Assembly: GCF_006459125.1 (NCBI RefSeq)
Contig: NZ_CP041070.1
Location: 2,604,001 to 2,668,000 of the forward strand
DNA from: Halarcobacter anaerophilus
GTDB lineage: Bacteria > Campylobacterota > Campylobacteria > Campylobacterales > Arcobacteraceae
Length of the DNA stretch: 64,000 bases
Direction of reading: 5' to 3'
The notes beneath the pieces are model-generated. The model did not search any database. It had not been told where the DNA came from and saw only the letters and a program-made list of their open reading frames with translations. Each line of letters opens with the position of its first letter. Position 1 is the first letter of the stretch. The translations under genes and the position numbers were made by a program. Shown piece by piece: positions 34,088 to 43,089 of the stretch.

Positions 34088-34119
34088 ACATTGAAAATCA
34101 AAACTTTACATTTCAATGT
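34088..34119 (+). promoter_or_regulatory. hairpin in nusA leader
   Basis: ACATTGAAA (34088-34096) pairs perfectly with TTTCAATGT (34111-34119), 14-base loop, followed by an A run and the ribosome binding site AAAGGT of nusA. It could influence translation or transcription of nusA. Confidence 0.45.
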
Positions 34120-34137
34120 CAAAAAAAAAGGTAACCA

Positions 34138-35304
34138 ATGGATAAAATTATAGATATTTTAGATTCTATTGCCTATGAAAAAGGCTTAAAAATTGAAGAT
34201 GTTGAAAATGCACTAAAAGAAGCATTAATAAAAACTGCCGAAAAAATGGTGGACCCTACTCTAAAATTCGATGCAGAGATTGATAGACCAAATAAAAAAT
34301 TGGAACTATTTCAAAAAATAGAAGTAGTACCTAATGATGATGAAAGATTAAAAGAAGACGGCGTTGATGAATACAATAATGTCATCAGCAAAGAGAACTA
34401 TATTTCAATAGACGAAGCGAAAAAAATTGATGAAAGTTTAGAGATCGGAGACTTTGTAAACTATGATTTAGAGTTTGAAAACATGGGTAGAAACGCTGCA
34501 ACAATTCTACACAATAATTTTGAATATAGAGTACAAAGATTCTTAGAAGAGTCTCTTCTTAGCAAATATAAAAATAAAATCGGAAAAACAATAAGCGGAA
34601 GCGTAACAAGAGTCGATAGACAAGAAAATACTTTTGTCGAAATCGGAGAAGTAAGAGGTATGCTTCCAAGAAAAAGCAGAATAAAAGGTGAATTTTTTAA
34701 AGTCGGAGATACTGTAAAAGCAGTTGTAAGAGGAGTAAATATTGATAAAACAAACGGTTTAATCGTTGAGATATCAAGAACAAGCCCTAAATTCTTAGAA
34801 TCACTTCTAAGATCTGAAGTTCCTGAATTAAAAGATGAAATTATAATTATAGAAGCAAGTGCAAGAATTCCAGGAAGCAGAGCTAAAATTGCCCTTTCTA
34901 CGACAGATGCTAATGTAGATCCTATAGGTTCTATTGTAGGAGTAAAAGGAGTTAGAATAGGAGCTGTTTCAAAACAATTAAACGGAGAAAATATCGACTG
35001 CGTTGAGTATTCTCCAATTCCTGAAATGTTTATTGCAAGAGCTTTAAGTCCTGCAATTATCAGCAGTGTTAAAATTGAAAAAGCTGCCGAAGGTAATGAA
35101 AAAGGAAAAGCGATAGTTACGATTCCACATGACCAAAAATCTAAAGCAATAGGGAAGTCGGGACTTAATATCAGATTAGCATCAATGCTTACAAAATACG
35201 ATATTGAGTTAAAAGAGATTGGTGGAACGGCAACTATAGGAAGTGATTCTCAAGAACAAGAGAAAATAACAGATACTGCAAGTTTAGAGGCACTATTTAA
35301 ATAA
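34138..35304 (+). CDS. nusA: transcription termination/antitermination protein
   Basis: NusA binds RNA polymerase and nascent RNA to control pausing and termination. The 388 residues contain the N-terminal polymerase-binding domain, an S1 domain (about 145-215, with GSVTRVDRQENTFVEI) and two KH domains (about 220-370, with IGKSGLNIRLASML). The C-terminal acidic repeats found in E. coli are absent, normal for this phylum. Start follows AAAGGT. The last base of its stop is the first base of cysS. Confidence 0.95.
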   Translation: MDKIIDILDSIAYEKGLKIEDVENALKEALIKTAEKMVDPTLKFDAEIDRPNKKLELFQKIEVVPNDDERLKEDGVDEYNNVISKENYISIDEAKKIDESLEIGDFVNYDLEFENMGRNAATILHNNFEYRVQRFLEESLLSKYKNKIGKTISGSVTRVDRQENTFVEIGEVRGMLPRKSRIKGEFFKVGDTVKAVVRGVNIDKTNGLIVEISRTSPKFLESLLRSEVPELKDEIIIIEASARIPGSRAKIALSTTDANVDPIGSIVGVKGVRIGAVSKQLNGENIDCVEYSPIPEMFIARALSPAIISSVKIEKAAEGNEKGKAIVTIPHDQKSKAIGKSGLNIRLASMLTKYDIELKEIGGTATIGSDSQEQEKITDTASLEALFK

Positions 35305-36707
35305 TGGCACAATTAACTATATTTGATTCGGTAAAAAAAGAGAAAGTTCCTTTTGAACCAATAAAAGAAAAAGAAGTAAAAGTCTATGTTTGCGGACCTA
35401 CTGTTTATGATGATTCTCATTTAGGTCATGCAAGAAGTGCAATAGCTTTTGATCTTCTACATAGAGTATTAAAAGCTGACGGTTACAATGTAACTATGAC
35501 AAAAAATTTTACTGATATTGATGATAAAATTATCAAAAAAATGAATGAATCAAATAGAAGTTTGGAAGATATTACAACTGAATATATTAATGCCTATAAA
35601 AAAGATATGCAAAGTCTTAATATATTGCCCAATACCTTAGAGCCTAAAGCAACGCAAAATCTTCAAATTATGATTGATATGATTGAAGATTTGATGAAAA
35701 AAGATGTAGCCTACAAGATCTCAGACGGTGTATATTTTGACGTATCAAAAGATTCTCAATACGGAACTCTTTCTCATAGGGCAAGTGATGGGAACTCTAT
35801 TGCCAGAGTTGAATCAAATGAAGAGAAAAGAAATCCAAGCGATTTCGCCCTTTGGAAATTTGAAAAAACAAACGACGTAGCTTTTGATTCTCCTTTTGGA
35901 AGAGGAAGACCGGGTTGGCATATTGAATGTAGTGCAATGATAAACAAACATTTAGCCTATAAAGATGAGCCTTATCAAATAGATATTCACGGCGGTGGAG
36001 CCGATTTGCTTTTTCCTCACCATGAAAACGAAGCGGCACAAACCAGATGTTCTACAAATGCCTCTTTGGCAAAATATTGGATGCACAACGGTTTTGTAAC
36101 AATTAACGGTGAGAAGATGAGTAAATCTTTGGATAACTCATTTTTTCTAAAAGATATACTTAAATCGTATTCGGGAGAGGTTGTAAGATTTTATCTTCTA
36201 ACAGCCCAATACAGAGCAAACTTTAACTTCAATGAAGAGGATTTAATCTCTTCTAAAAAAAGATTGGATAAGTTATATAGAGTTAAAAAAAGAGTTTACG
36301 GTTTAGGTAAAAGTTCTGTAAATAAAGAGTTTAAAAGTGATTTATTAGATGCTTTAAATGATGATTTAAATACACCTAAAGCTATATCTATAGTCGATGA
36401 GTACATAAACAAAGCAAATGAGACTTTAGATAAAGAACCAAAAAACAAAAACTTTAAAAAAGAGCTTGTTTCAACATTAGAGTTTATAAATGAGCTTTTG
36501 GGCATCGGGTTTGAAGATGCTTATAAATATTTTCAATTTGGAATAAGCAAAAAAGAGATTGAAAATATAGAGAATTTGATTTCACAAAGAAATGAGGCAA
36601 AAAAAGAGAAAGATTTTGAAACTGCCGATAAAATCAGAAATGAAATTACAAAACTCGGAATTTCTATTATGGATACACCAAACGGGGTTGTTTGGGAAAA
36701 ACTTTAG
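35304..36707 (+). CDS. cysS: cysteinyl-tRNA synthetase
   Basis: Class I synthetase, 467 residues. HIGH-type motif in DDSHLGHARSA, zinc-site residues around YVCGPTVYD, WHIECSAM and FPHHENEAAQ, and the KMSKS loop in GEKMSKSLDN. It overlaps nusA by one base and is followed by a terminator whose stem starts in its stop codon. Confidence 0.96.
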   Translation: MAQLTIFDSVKKEKVPFEPIKEKEVKVYVCGPTVYDDSHLGHARSAIAFDLLHRVLKADGYNVTMTKNFTDIDDKIIKKMNESNRSLEDITTEYINAYKKDMQSLNILPNTLEPKATQNLQIMIDMIEDLMKKDVAYKISDGVYFDVSKDSQYGTLSHRASDGNSIARVESNEEKRNPSDFALWKFEKTNDVAFDSPFGRGRPGWHIECSAMINKHLAYKDEPYQIDIHGGGADLLFPHHENEAAQTRCSTNASLAKYWMHNGFVTINGEKMSKSLDNSFFLKDILKSYSGEVVRFYLLTAQYRANFNFNEEDLISSKKRLDKLYRVKKRVYGLGKSSVNKEFKSDLLDALNDDLNTPKAISIVDEYINKANETLDKEPKNKNFKKELVSTLEFINELLGIGFEDAYKYFQFGISKKEIENIENLISQRNEAKKEKDFETADKIRNEITKLGISIMDTPNGVVWEKL

Positions 36708-36738
36708 AGGCTTAAAACTTTACTCTTTAAGCTTCTTT
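36706..36738 (+). terminator. terminator after cysS
   Basis: AGAGGCTTAAA (36706-36716) pairs with TTTAAGCTTCT (36726-36736), 11 pairs with one G-T, then TT. Confidence 0.75.
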
Positions 36739-36819
36739 ACTTCTTATTTATTTAATCTCCTATATCATAACACTTTTTATTTATTTATGATACACATCAT
36801 TTAGCAAAAAGGAGTAAAT

Positions 36820-38067
36820 ATGACAGAACAAAACAAATTCTCTATTATGACAATTTCATCTCTGTTTTTTGCTATTACTTTTTTAGCAATCGGTTACGGG
36901 ATGATTCTCACTTTTATAGGTGTTTACTTAAAAGAACTGCATGTAAATGATTTTATGATAGGTTTTATTAATGCCTCTTTCTTTTTAGGTGCTATCTGCT
37001 CTTCAATTTTTAGCCAAAGTATTATTTCAACCGTGGGACATATAAGAAGTTTTGCGGCATTTGCATCAATAATGGTAATCTCATTTTTAATGCATTCCGT
37101 ATTTTTTAATGAATATTTATGGGCTTTTTTAAGATTTGTATCGGGATTCTCTTTTTACAGCTTGTTAATTATAATAGAAAGCTGGTTAAATGAAAAAAGT
37201 ACGCAAGAAGCTAGAGGAAAAGTCCTTTCCATATATGTTATTATTTTTTATCTCTCAACAGCAATAGGTCAACTTTTTTTAAACCTTGATGAACATTTAA
37301 AACATTCAATTTTTACAATTGGTTCCGTTCTTATTCTTTTTTCTATTCTATTTATCTCTCTAACAAAAATAAAAGAACCTCAAATAGAACCATTTGAACA
37401 CTACTCTTTTCCTAGAGTCTATTCTGTAATACCTCTTGCAACAACTTCAAGTTTTATAGGAGGATTTTACGTGGGAGCTTTTTTTACTATGGCTCCTGTT
37501 TTTATTTTAACAAAATATAACTCTGTTGAAGTAGTTTCATATTTTATGCTTATCTCTATTTTAGGAGGACTTGTTTCTCAATGGCCAATCGGTGCCGTTT
37601 CAGATAAAATAGGAAGAAGAAAAGTAATCTCTTTTGTCTCTTTTGTTACGGCATTAACCTCTTTGCTTTTTTTATTTATAGGAGAAGATATAAAGACCTT
37701 ATATATCTGCGGTTTTTTATTAGGCCTTACAATCTTTACCGTATATCCCTTGGGAGTTGCAAGGGCAAATGATGTTTTAGATGAAAACAATAAAAATTTA
37801 GTAGAGATTAGCAGAACTCTTCTTTTCACCTATGGAATGGGATCTTTCGTTGCACCTCTTATAATAGGGTTTTTACTTAAATATTACGATAATGCAATTT
37901 TTGCGATATTTTTTCTTTTGGGAATATATTTGACTTTTTATGCTTTATCTAAGAAAAGAGTTGCAGATGATGATATGAGTACCTTCGTTAATATTCCGGT
38001 AGCCTCAGGGGCAGAACTGCCTACACTTGATCCAAGAACGGATGATGAGGAACAAACAAATAGTTAA
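36820..38067 (+). CDS. major facilitator superfamily transporter
   Basis: The 415-residue protein has twelve predicted membrane helices and MFS signatures: the loop 2-3 region (FFLGAICSSIFS), WLNEKSTQEARGKVLS at the mid-helices and PIGAVSDKIGRRKVIS in the second half. It resembles the YcaD/YfkF group. The substrate is unknown. AAAGGAG precedes the start. It is convergent with the iron ABC operon, sharing a hairpin with fbpC. Confidence 0.88.
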   Translation: MTEQNKFSIMTISSLFFAITFLAIGYGMILTFIGVYLKELHVNDFMIGFINASFFLGAICSSIFSQSIISTVGHIRSFAAFASIMVISFLMHSVFFNEYLWAFLRFVSGFSFYSLLIIIESWLNEKSTQEARGKVLSIYVIIFYLSTAIGQLFLNLDEHLKHSIFTIGSVLILFSILFISLTKIKEPQIEPFEHYSFPRVYSVIPLATTSSFIGGFYVGAFFTMAPVFILTKYNSVEVVSYFMLISILGGLVSQWPIGAVSDKIGRRKVISFVSFVTALTSLLFLFIGEDIKTLYICGFLLGLTIFTVYPLGVARANDVLDENNKNLVEISRTLLFTYGMGSFVAPLIIGFLLKYYDNAIFAIFFLLGIYLTFYALSKKRVADDDMSTFVNIPVASGAELPTLDPRTDDEEQTNS

Positions 38068-38093
38068 GAAAAATTATATATTTTTTCTTACTA
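38061..38093. terminator. hairpin shared by MFS gene and fbpC
   Basis: TAAGAAAAA (38065-38073) pairs with TTTTTCTTA (38082-38090), extended by three more pairs after a one-base bulge. It spans both stop codons. Confidence 0.65.
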
Positions 38094-39078
38094 TTTTTAT
38101 ATCTTCATTATTTAAGTTTAAGTAGCACTCTTTTTTATTTTCCAAAGCTTGCATTGATTTCACCTGTACGGTCATTTCCATATTTTCATACTCTTTTAAA
38201 GAGATGTTCAATTCATAATAATCACCGCAAAAAGAGACATCCAAAATTGCAGCTTTAATCGTACTAATTGCATTTGAAACTTCTACTTTTCCAATAGGAA
38301 TTATTCCCACATTTTCACTGCTTATTTTAATATTTAAACTTTCTAATAACAAGTTTGGCAGAACATTTATTTTATTTAAAAAATTTGCCACATATAAAGA
38401 TTTAGGTTTGGTATAAAGCTCTTGGGGAGTACCGAATTGTTCAACTCTTTTATTATTGATAATTGCTATTCTATCGGACATACTTAATGCCTCTTTTTGA
38501 TCATGAGTTACTAAAATTGCACTAAGATTTAACTCTTTAATTAATTTTTTCAACCAAATTTTCGTTTTATTTCTTAAAATCGTATCCAGATTTGAAAAAG
38601 GTTCATCAAGAAGTAAAACTTTAGGTTCATACGCCAAAACTCTTGCAATAGAGACTCTTTGTTGTTGTCCTCCGCTTAACTCATGTATCTGCTTATTTCT
38701 ATGTTCTACCAAATCAAACTGTTTTAAAAGTTTATCTACTCTTTTTTGTTTTTGATTGGATTTTAAATTATAAAGAGCAAATTCAATATTTTGTTTTACG
38801 TTTAAATGGGGGAAAAGTGCATAATCTTGGAAAATATACCCAATATCTTTATGACACTCTTTTTTACCGTTATTTATCAAACAGTGATCGTTTATAAAAA
38901 TATCCCCGTCGTAATCTTCATGTAACGAAGCTATACTTCTTAAAATGGTACTTTTACCGCAGCCGCTTGGTCCTAAAATTGTTACAATCTCTCCTTGCTT
39001 TACGTCAAAATTGATATTTTCCAAAATCTTTGTATTTCCAAAAGCAACTGAGAAATTTTTTACGCTAACACCTATCAT
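38074..39078 (-). CDS. fbpC: Fe(3+) ABC transporter ATP-binding protein
   Basis: The 334-residue ATPase has Walker A GPSGCGKST, the signature LSGGQQQRVSIARVL, Walker B LLLDEPFSNLD and switch His in VTHDQKEALS. A C-terminal regulatory TOBE-like region follows. It is the last gene of an fbpABC-type operon, one base after the permease stop. Iron is inferred from the binding protein and the Fur-like boxes. Confidence 0.9.
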   Translation of the reverse strand: MIGVSVKNFSVAFGNTKILENINFDVKQGEIVTILGPSGCGKSTILRSIASLHEDYDGDIFINDHCLINNGKKECHKDIGYIFQDYALFPHLNVKQNIEFALYNLKSNQKQKRVDKLLKQFDLVEHRNKQIHELSGGQQQRVSIARVLAYEPKVLLLDEPFSNLDTILRNKTKIWLKKLIKELNLSAILVTHDQKEALSMSDRIAIINNKRVEQFGTPQELYTKPKSLYVANFLNKINVLPNLLLESLNIKISSENVGIIPIGKVEVSNAISTIKAAILDVSFCGDYYELNISLKEYENMEMTVQVKSMQALENKKECYLNLNNEDIKIVRKNI

Positions 39079-39079
39079 C

Positions 39080-40660
39080 TTAATCCTTCACCATTTTTCT
39101 TGCCAATAAAATTACAGATACAATTCCTAAAAGAACAATAAACATAGCAGGAACACTTGACTCAATTATTTGAGACTGAGTTACTAGTTCATGGGACATT
39201 ACTGGAAGAGTATCAAAATTAAACGGTCTTAATATCATTGTAAGAGGAAGCTCTTTTACCACTTCAATAAAAACAATAATAAAACTTGCCGTCATTGAGC
39301 CTTTGATTAAAGGCAGAATCATTTTAAAAAAAGTTTGAAAACCACCTATTTGCATCGTTTTACAAGCATCATCATAAGTTTGGGGTATTTTGCTGAAACC
39401 TGCTTCATAATTATTTATAGAAACAGCAATAAATCTTACTACATATCCGAAAATAATTGCTAATACCGTTCCGCTTATTAAGATATTCAAAGATTTATCA
39501 ACCAATGAAAAAAAGCTTAAAATTCCCACTGCTACAACAGCTCCGGGAATTGAGTATCCCAGTTTTGAGATTTGTACCAAATTTTCTGCTATTTTATTTT
39601 TATGAACTCTTACATTATAGGTTATTATAAATGCCAATATCGTAATAAGAATTGAACTAAAAATCCCCAAAGAGAGAGTTTGAATCAAAACAGTTAAAAA
39701 ACTCTCGTCAATTATATCTTCATATGAGATATAAAACCAATAACTCATCTGAGTAAAAGGGAGTAAAAACCCAAAAAAGAAAGGGATGAAACAGACCAAA
39801 AAAGCGATAATATTTCCTGTTTTGCTTAATTTCTCTTTTGTAATAGGTTTAAAATCTTTTCCGCTGCTTTTATATTTTCGGTTTCTTCTTTGAAATCTCT
39901 CTAAAAAAATAAGCAGAAAAATAAAAAGCATAAGCATTGAAGCCAATTTTGAGGCATCTTCTACACTTCCCATGCCTAACCAAGTTCTAAAAATACCCGT
40001 AACAAAAGTTGAAACTCCGTAATAATCCATAACTCCGAAATCTGCAACTGCTTCCATAACTGCCAAAATAACACCTGCAACTATAGCAGGTCTTGAAATA
40101 GGAATAATCACTTTATAAAAAATTTGGAAATTACTTAATCCCATAGTTTTTGAAGCATCAATTATTGATGAAGATTCAGCTTTTAAATATGTTTTGGAAA
40201 TCAAATATACATATGGATATAGAACTAAAGACATCACTATAATAGCGCCTTCAATGGACATAATATCAAAAAAATAGACTTCATCCAATCTTTTTTCAAA
40301 GAGATCCAGTATAAAAGTTGTAACGGTTCCCGTTATATCAAACATTCCTCCGTAAATATATGAAATAATATAAGTAGGCATTGCAAAAGGAAGGATTGAA
40401 GCATAATGAAAAAACCTAGAACCGCTGAACTTAAAAAAAGTCGTAACATAAGCAGTTGAAAATCCCATTATTGAAGTTAAAACCGCAACTCCTACCATAA
40501 TATACAAAGAATTAAATATATATTCAAAAAGTACGGTATGAACCAGATGTTCCCAGTTTTTGCTGCTTGAAAATATATTAGAGACAAGAATAAGTGCAGG
40601 CGTTGAAATAAGCAGCGTTAAAAGTACGCTGCTTATTGTTAATTTATTAAAAATCTTCAA
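39080..40660 (-). CDS. fbpB: Fe(3+) ABC transporter permease
   Basis: The 526-residue inner-membrane protein has two homologous permease halves, each with an EAA-type loop (YLKAESSSIIDASKTMGLS near 185; the AGFSKIPQTYDDACKTMQIGG loop near 435). About twelve membrane segments are visible. It pairs with the ATPase and binding protein on either side. Confidence 0.9.
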   Translation of the reverse strand: MKIFNKLTISSVLLTLLISTPALILVSNIFSSSKNWEHLVHTVLFEYIFNSLYIMVGVAVLTSIMGFSTAYVTTFFKFSGSRFFHYASILPFAMPTYIISYIYGGMFDITGTVTTFILDLFEKRLDEVYFFDIMSIEGAIIVMSLVLYPYVYLISKTYLKAESSSIIDASKTMGLSNFQIFYKVIIPISRPAIVAGVILAVMEAVADFGVMDYYGVSTFVTGIFRTWLGMGSVEDASKLASMLMLFIFLLIFLERFQRRNRKYKSSGKDFKPITKEKLSKTGNIIAFLVCFIPFFFGFLLPFTQMSYWFYISYEDIIDESFLTVLIQTLSLGIFSSILITILAFIITYNVRVHKNKIAENLVQISKLGYSIPGAVVAVGILSFFSLVDKSLNILISGTVLAIIFGYVVRFIAVSINNYEAGFSKIPQTYDDACKTMQIGGFQTFFKMILPLIKGSMTASFIIVFIEVVKELPLTMILRPFNFDTLPVMSHELVTQSQIIESSVPAMFIVLLGIVSVILLARKMVKD

Positions 40661-40669
40661 TTAAACTTC

Positions 40670-41677
40670 TTATTTCCATCCGGCTAAATCAAAAATCTTT
40701 ACTGCTTGGGCGTTATATTTTCCTAAAGTGTTAATTGAAATATCATCATCGGTAAAACTTCCCCATGATTGAACCACCTCATTTTTTTTCACACCTTTTG
40801 TAACAGGATATTCAAAATTTTGATTTGCAAAAAGTTCTTGCGCTTCGGGACTTGCTAAAAACTCTATAAATTTTATCGCATTTTCTTTATGAGGAGCATA
40901 TTTGGCAACTCCTGCCCCACTTACGTTTATATGTGTTCCTCCATTTTCGAATTTAGGGAAAATAACTTCAACACCTTTTACCGCTTCTCTTTCGGAAAAA
41001 GATTTACTTCCTATCATTTTTCCTACATAATAAGTATTTGTAATTCCAATTTCACCGATCCCGTTTGCTACGGCTTTTACCTGATATCTATCATCACCTT
41101 TTGGTCTTCTTGCCAAATTTGCAACTACACCTTTTGCCCATTTTAAAGCATAATCTTCACCGTGATGAGCAATAACGGCTGCAAGCATTGATTGATTGTA
41201 AATATGATTTGAAGATCTTACCATAATCATTTTTTTAAATTCAGGTTTTATTAAATCCTCATATGTTTTTAATTTATCTTTTAAATCACTGCCTTTTGGA
41301 ATGACAAAAGCTCTTACTCTTTTTGTCAGAGCAAACCATTGTTTATCTTCATCTCTTAACTTTTCAGGTATATTTTTATTTAAATATTCAGAATCAATGG
41401 GTTGTAAAAGACCTTTTTGTTTTGCTTGATAAAGTCTTCCCGCATCAACAGTTATTAAAACATCCGCAGGAGAGTTTTTACCTTCACTTGATAATCTTTT
41501 TATTAAAGCATTCGCATCTGCTTTTACAACATTTACTTTTATTCTGGTTTTTTCTTCAAACATTTTAAAAAGTTGTTTATCTGTATCATAATGTCTGTGA
41601 GAATATACATTTACTTCAGAAGATGCAAAAATAGAACTAGATAATAAAATTGCACCTAAAATTAACCTCTTTAGCAT
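40670..41677 (-). CDS. fbpA: Fe(3+) ABC transporter periplasmic binding protein
   Basis: The 335-residue protein has a signal peptide (MLKRLILGAILLSSSIFASS) and the FbpA fold: VNVYSHRHYDTDKQLFK, TVDAGRLYQAKQKGLL and the iron-binding tyrosines in GITNTYYVGKM. It delivers ferric iron to FbpBC. First gene of the operon, with two Fur-like boxes upstream. Confidence 0.92.
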   Translation of the reverse strand: MLKRLILGAILLSSSIFASSEVNVYSHRHYDTDKQLFKMFEEKTRIKVNVVKADANALIKRLSSEGKNSPADVLITVDAGRLYQAKQKGLLQPIDSEYLNKNIPEKLRDEDKQWFALTKRVRAFVIPKGSDLKDKLKTYEDLIKPEFKKMIMVRSSNHIYNQSMLAAVIAHHGEDYALKWAKGVVANLARRPKGDDRYQVKAVANGIGEIGITNTYYVGKMIGSKSFSEREAVKGVEVIFPKFENGGTHINVSGAGVAKYAPHKENAIKFIEFLASPEAQELFANQNFEYPVTKGVKKNEVVQSWGSFTDDDISINTLGKYNAQAVKIFDLAGWK

Positions 41678-41689
41678 ATCTATCCTTTT

Positions 41690-41704
41690 TAATAATAATT
41701 ATTG
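41690..41704 (-). promoter_or_regulatory. Fur-like box near fbpA start
   Basis: On the minus strand CAATAATTATTATTA matches the 7-1-7 consensus TGATAATNATTATCA at 11 of 14 defined positions. It lies 13 bases before the fbpA start. Confidence 0.4.
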
Positions 41705-41741
41705 AAATTGTAATTAAAAGTGCCTTAATTAGTACTTACAT

Positions 41742-41756
41742 TAAAACTCATTATCA
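41742..41756 (-). promoter_or_regulatory. second Fur-like box upstream of fbpA
   Basis: On the minus strand TGATAATGAGTTTTA has a perfect left half and four of seven matches in the right half of the 7-1-7 consensus. It would lie upstream of the fbpA promoter. Confidence 0.4.
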
Positions 41757-41772
41757 GAATAATTTTAGGCAT

Positions 41773-41809
41773 AAAAAAAGGGGAATAGCAAAAACTATTC
41801 CCCTTTTTT
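41773..41809 (-). terminator. terminator after rpsF-ssb-rpsR
   Basis: A-run, GGGGAATAG, six-base loop, CTATTCCCC, T-run. The strongest terminator in the window; the flanking A and T runs make it symmetric. Confidence 0.92.
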
Positions 41810-41827
41810 AAATTTTTAAAAAGCTGC

Positions 41828-42085
41828 TTATTTTACGTAAGCTGCATCTGTTACGTTTTGAGTGTTAACAATATATGGAACTAATGCCATATGTCTAGCT
41901 CTTTTAATAGCTTTTTCTACCATCTCTTGAGCATTTTTAGAATTCCCTGTAAGTCTTCTAGGCATAATTTTACCTCTTTCACTCATAGATAGTTTTAATA
42001 AATCAGTGTTTTTATAATCAATGAAATCAATTTTCATCTCAGTATATTTACAATATTTTTTTCCGTATTTTCTTCTTTCTGCCAT
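41828..42085 (-). CDS. rpsR: 30S ribosomal protein S18
   Basis: The 85-residue protein carries the S18 core: [32 protein letters not shown] and [13 protein letters not shown]. It binds S6 on the 30S platform. It ends the rpsF-ssb-rpsR operon and is followed by a strong terminator. No zinc-site cysteine pair is present beyond the single C in KYCKY. Confidence 0.97.
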   Translation of the reverse strand: MAERRKYGKKYCKYTEMKIDFIDYKNTDLLKLSMSERGKIMPRRLTGNSKNAQEMVEKAIKRARHMALVPYIVNTQNVTDAAYVK

Positions 42086-42101
42086 TTTTTATCCTTATAT
42101 T

Positions 42102-42644
42102 CTAGAAAGGTATTTCATCATCATCAATATCAATTTCAGGTATTTTTTGTTCAGGTACTCTTTGAGATGTACTGTTCATACCACCATAGTTGTTTTGACC
42201 CATATTATCGTTTTGAGGATTTTGGGGTTGATTATATTGTGAACCTTGCGGGTTGTAGCTGTTTTGGTTATATGAATTTTGATTATTCATATTTGCTCCC
42301 GACATATTTTGTGAATCGGCTTTACTATCTAACATTTTCATAGTATCAACTCTTAGAGCATGTTTACTTCTGTTAGTTCCGTCTTGAGCCGTCCATTGTT
42401 CAAATACTAATCTTCCTTCTAATAAAACTTTAGAACCTTTTCTTAAGTATTGATTAGCAACTTCGGCACTTCTTCCAAAAATATTGAAATCTAAAAAACA
42501 TACCTCTTCTTTTTGTTCACCTGTATTTGTTTTATACCTATGACTTGTTGCTATTGCAGATTTTGCTAAAGCAGAACCGTTTGGCATGTATCTAAGTTCA
42601 ATGTCTCTTGTCAGGTTTCCTACTAATATTACTTTGTTATACAT
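42102..42644 (-). CDS. ssb: single-stranded DNA-binding protein
   Basis: The 180-residue protein has an OB fold (about 1-105, MYNKVILVGNLTRDIELRYMPNG) and a Gln/Asn-rich disordered linker (about 115-165). The acidic tip IDDDEIPF recruits repair and replication partners. It sits between rpsF and rpsR, the classic order. Confidence 0.97.
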   Translation of the reverse strand: MYNKVILVGNLTRDIELRYMPNGSALAKSAIATSHRYKTNTGEQKEEVCFLDFNIFGRSAEVANQYLRKGSKVLLEGRLVFEQWTAQDGTNRSKHALRVDTMKMLDSKADSQNMSGANMNNQNSYNQNSYNPQGSQYNQPQNPQNDNMGQNNYGGMNSTSQRVPEQKIPEIDIDDDEIPF

Positions 42645-42665
42645 AAGATGTTCCTATCGAATTTA

Positions 42666-43019
42666 TTAGTTAGCTTTTTTAGCTGCCTCTTCGCTCATTT
42701 TTGTCCATGCAGCGACTTCTTTTTTACTCTCATATTTAATGAAAATAAATCTCATAATATTTTCGTTGATTCTGTAGTTTCTTTCTATTTCTAAGATTCC
42801 TTCAGTTGTACATTTGAAGTAAATTACGAAATAGTAACCTCTTTTGTTTTTTTGAATCTCATAAGCTAATTGTCTTGTTCCCATATCGTCGCAAGATGAA
42901 ATTTCACCACCGTTTTTTTCGATTGTAGCTTTTACTAAATCGATTTGAGCCTTAGTCTCTTCTTCTGTTAGAGTTGGCTTTAAAATAAACATTGTTTCAT
43001 AATGTTTTATTCTTGACAT
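42666..43019 (-). CDS. rpsF: 30S ribosomal protein S6
   Basis: S6 begins [21 protein letters not shown]; the rest includes [22 protein letters not shown]. The open frame extends to 43067, but AAGGAG sits eight bases before the ATG at 43019, so the protein is 117 residues. The extension codes for nothing S6-like and includes a hairpin that may be regulatory. S6 partners S18, encoded two genes downstream. Confidence 0.96.
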   Translation of the reverse strand: MSRIKHYETMFILKPTLTEEETKAQIDLVKATIEKNGGEISSCDDMGTRQLAYEIQKNKRGYYFVIYFKCTTEGILEIERNYRINENIMRFIFIKYESKKEVAAWTKMSEEAAKKAN

Positions 43020-43049
43020 TAAGTATCTCCTTATAGTTTTCGCCGGTAT

Positions 43050-43080
43050 CTTTACAAATATCAGCAAGGTTTTTGTAAAG
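43050..43080 (-). promoter_or_regulatory. rpsF leader hairpin, candidate S6:S18 autoregulatory element
   Basis: A perfect 9-bp stem (CTTTACAAA with TTTGTAAAG) and 13-base loop lie about 31 bases before the rpsF start, followed on the transcript by ACCGGCG. S6:S18 leaders in other bacteria carry a hairpin with CCG, so this may be the local version. Confidence 0.4.
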
Positions 43081-43089
43081 TCTGTGATT

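Noticed and set aside
34120-34128. Homopolymer A run before nusA as a phase-variation tract
   Set aside because: It is not in a coding or promoter spacer position that would switch expression; long A/T runs are common in this AT-rich genome and no long G/C tracts were seen.
43020-43067. N-terminal extension of S6
   Set aside because: The AAGGAG before ATG 43019 and the family start at [10 protein letters not shown] show the extension is leader RNA.
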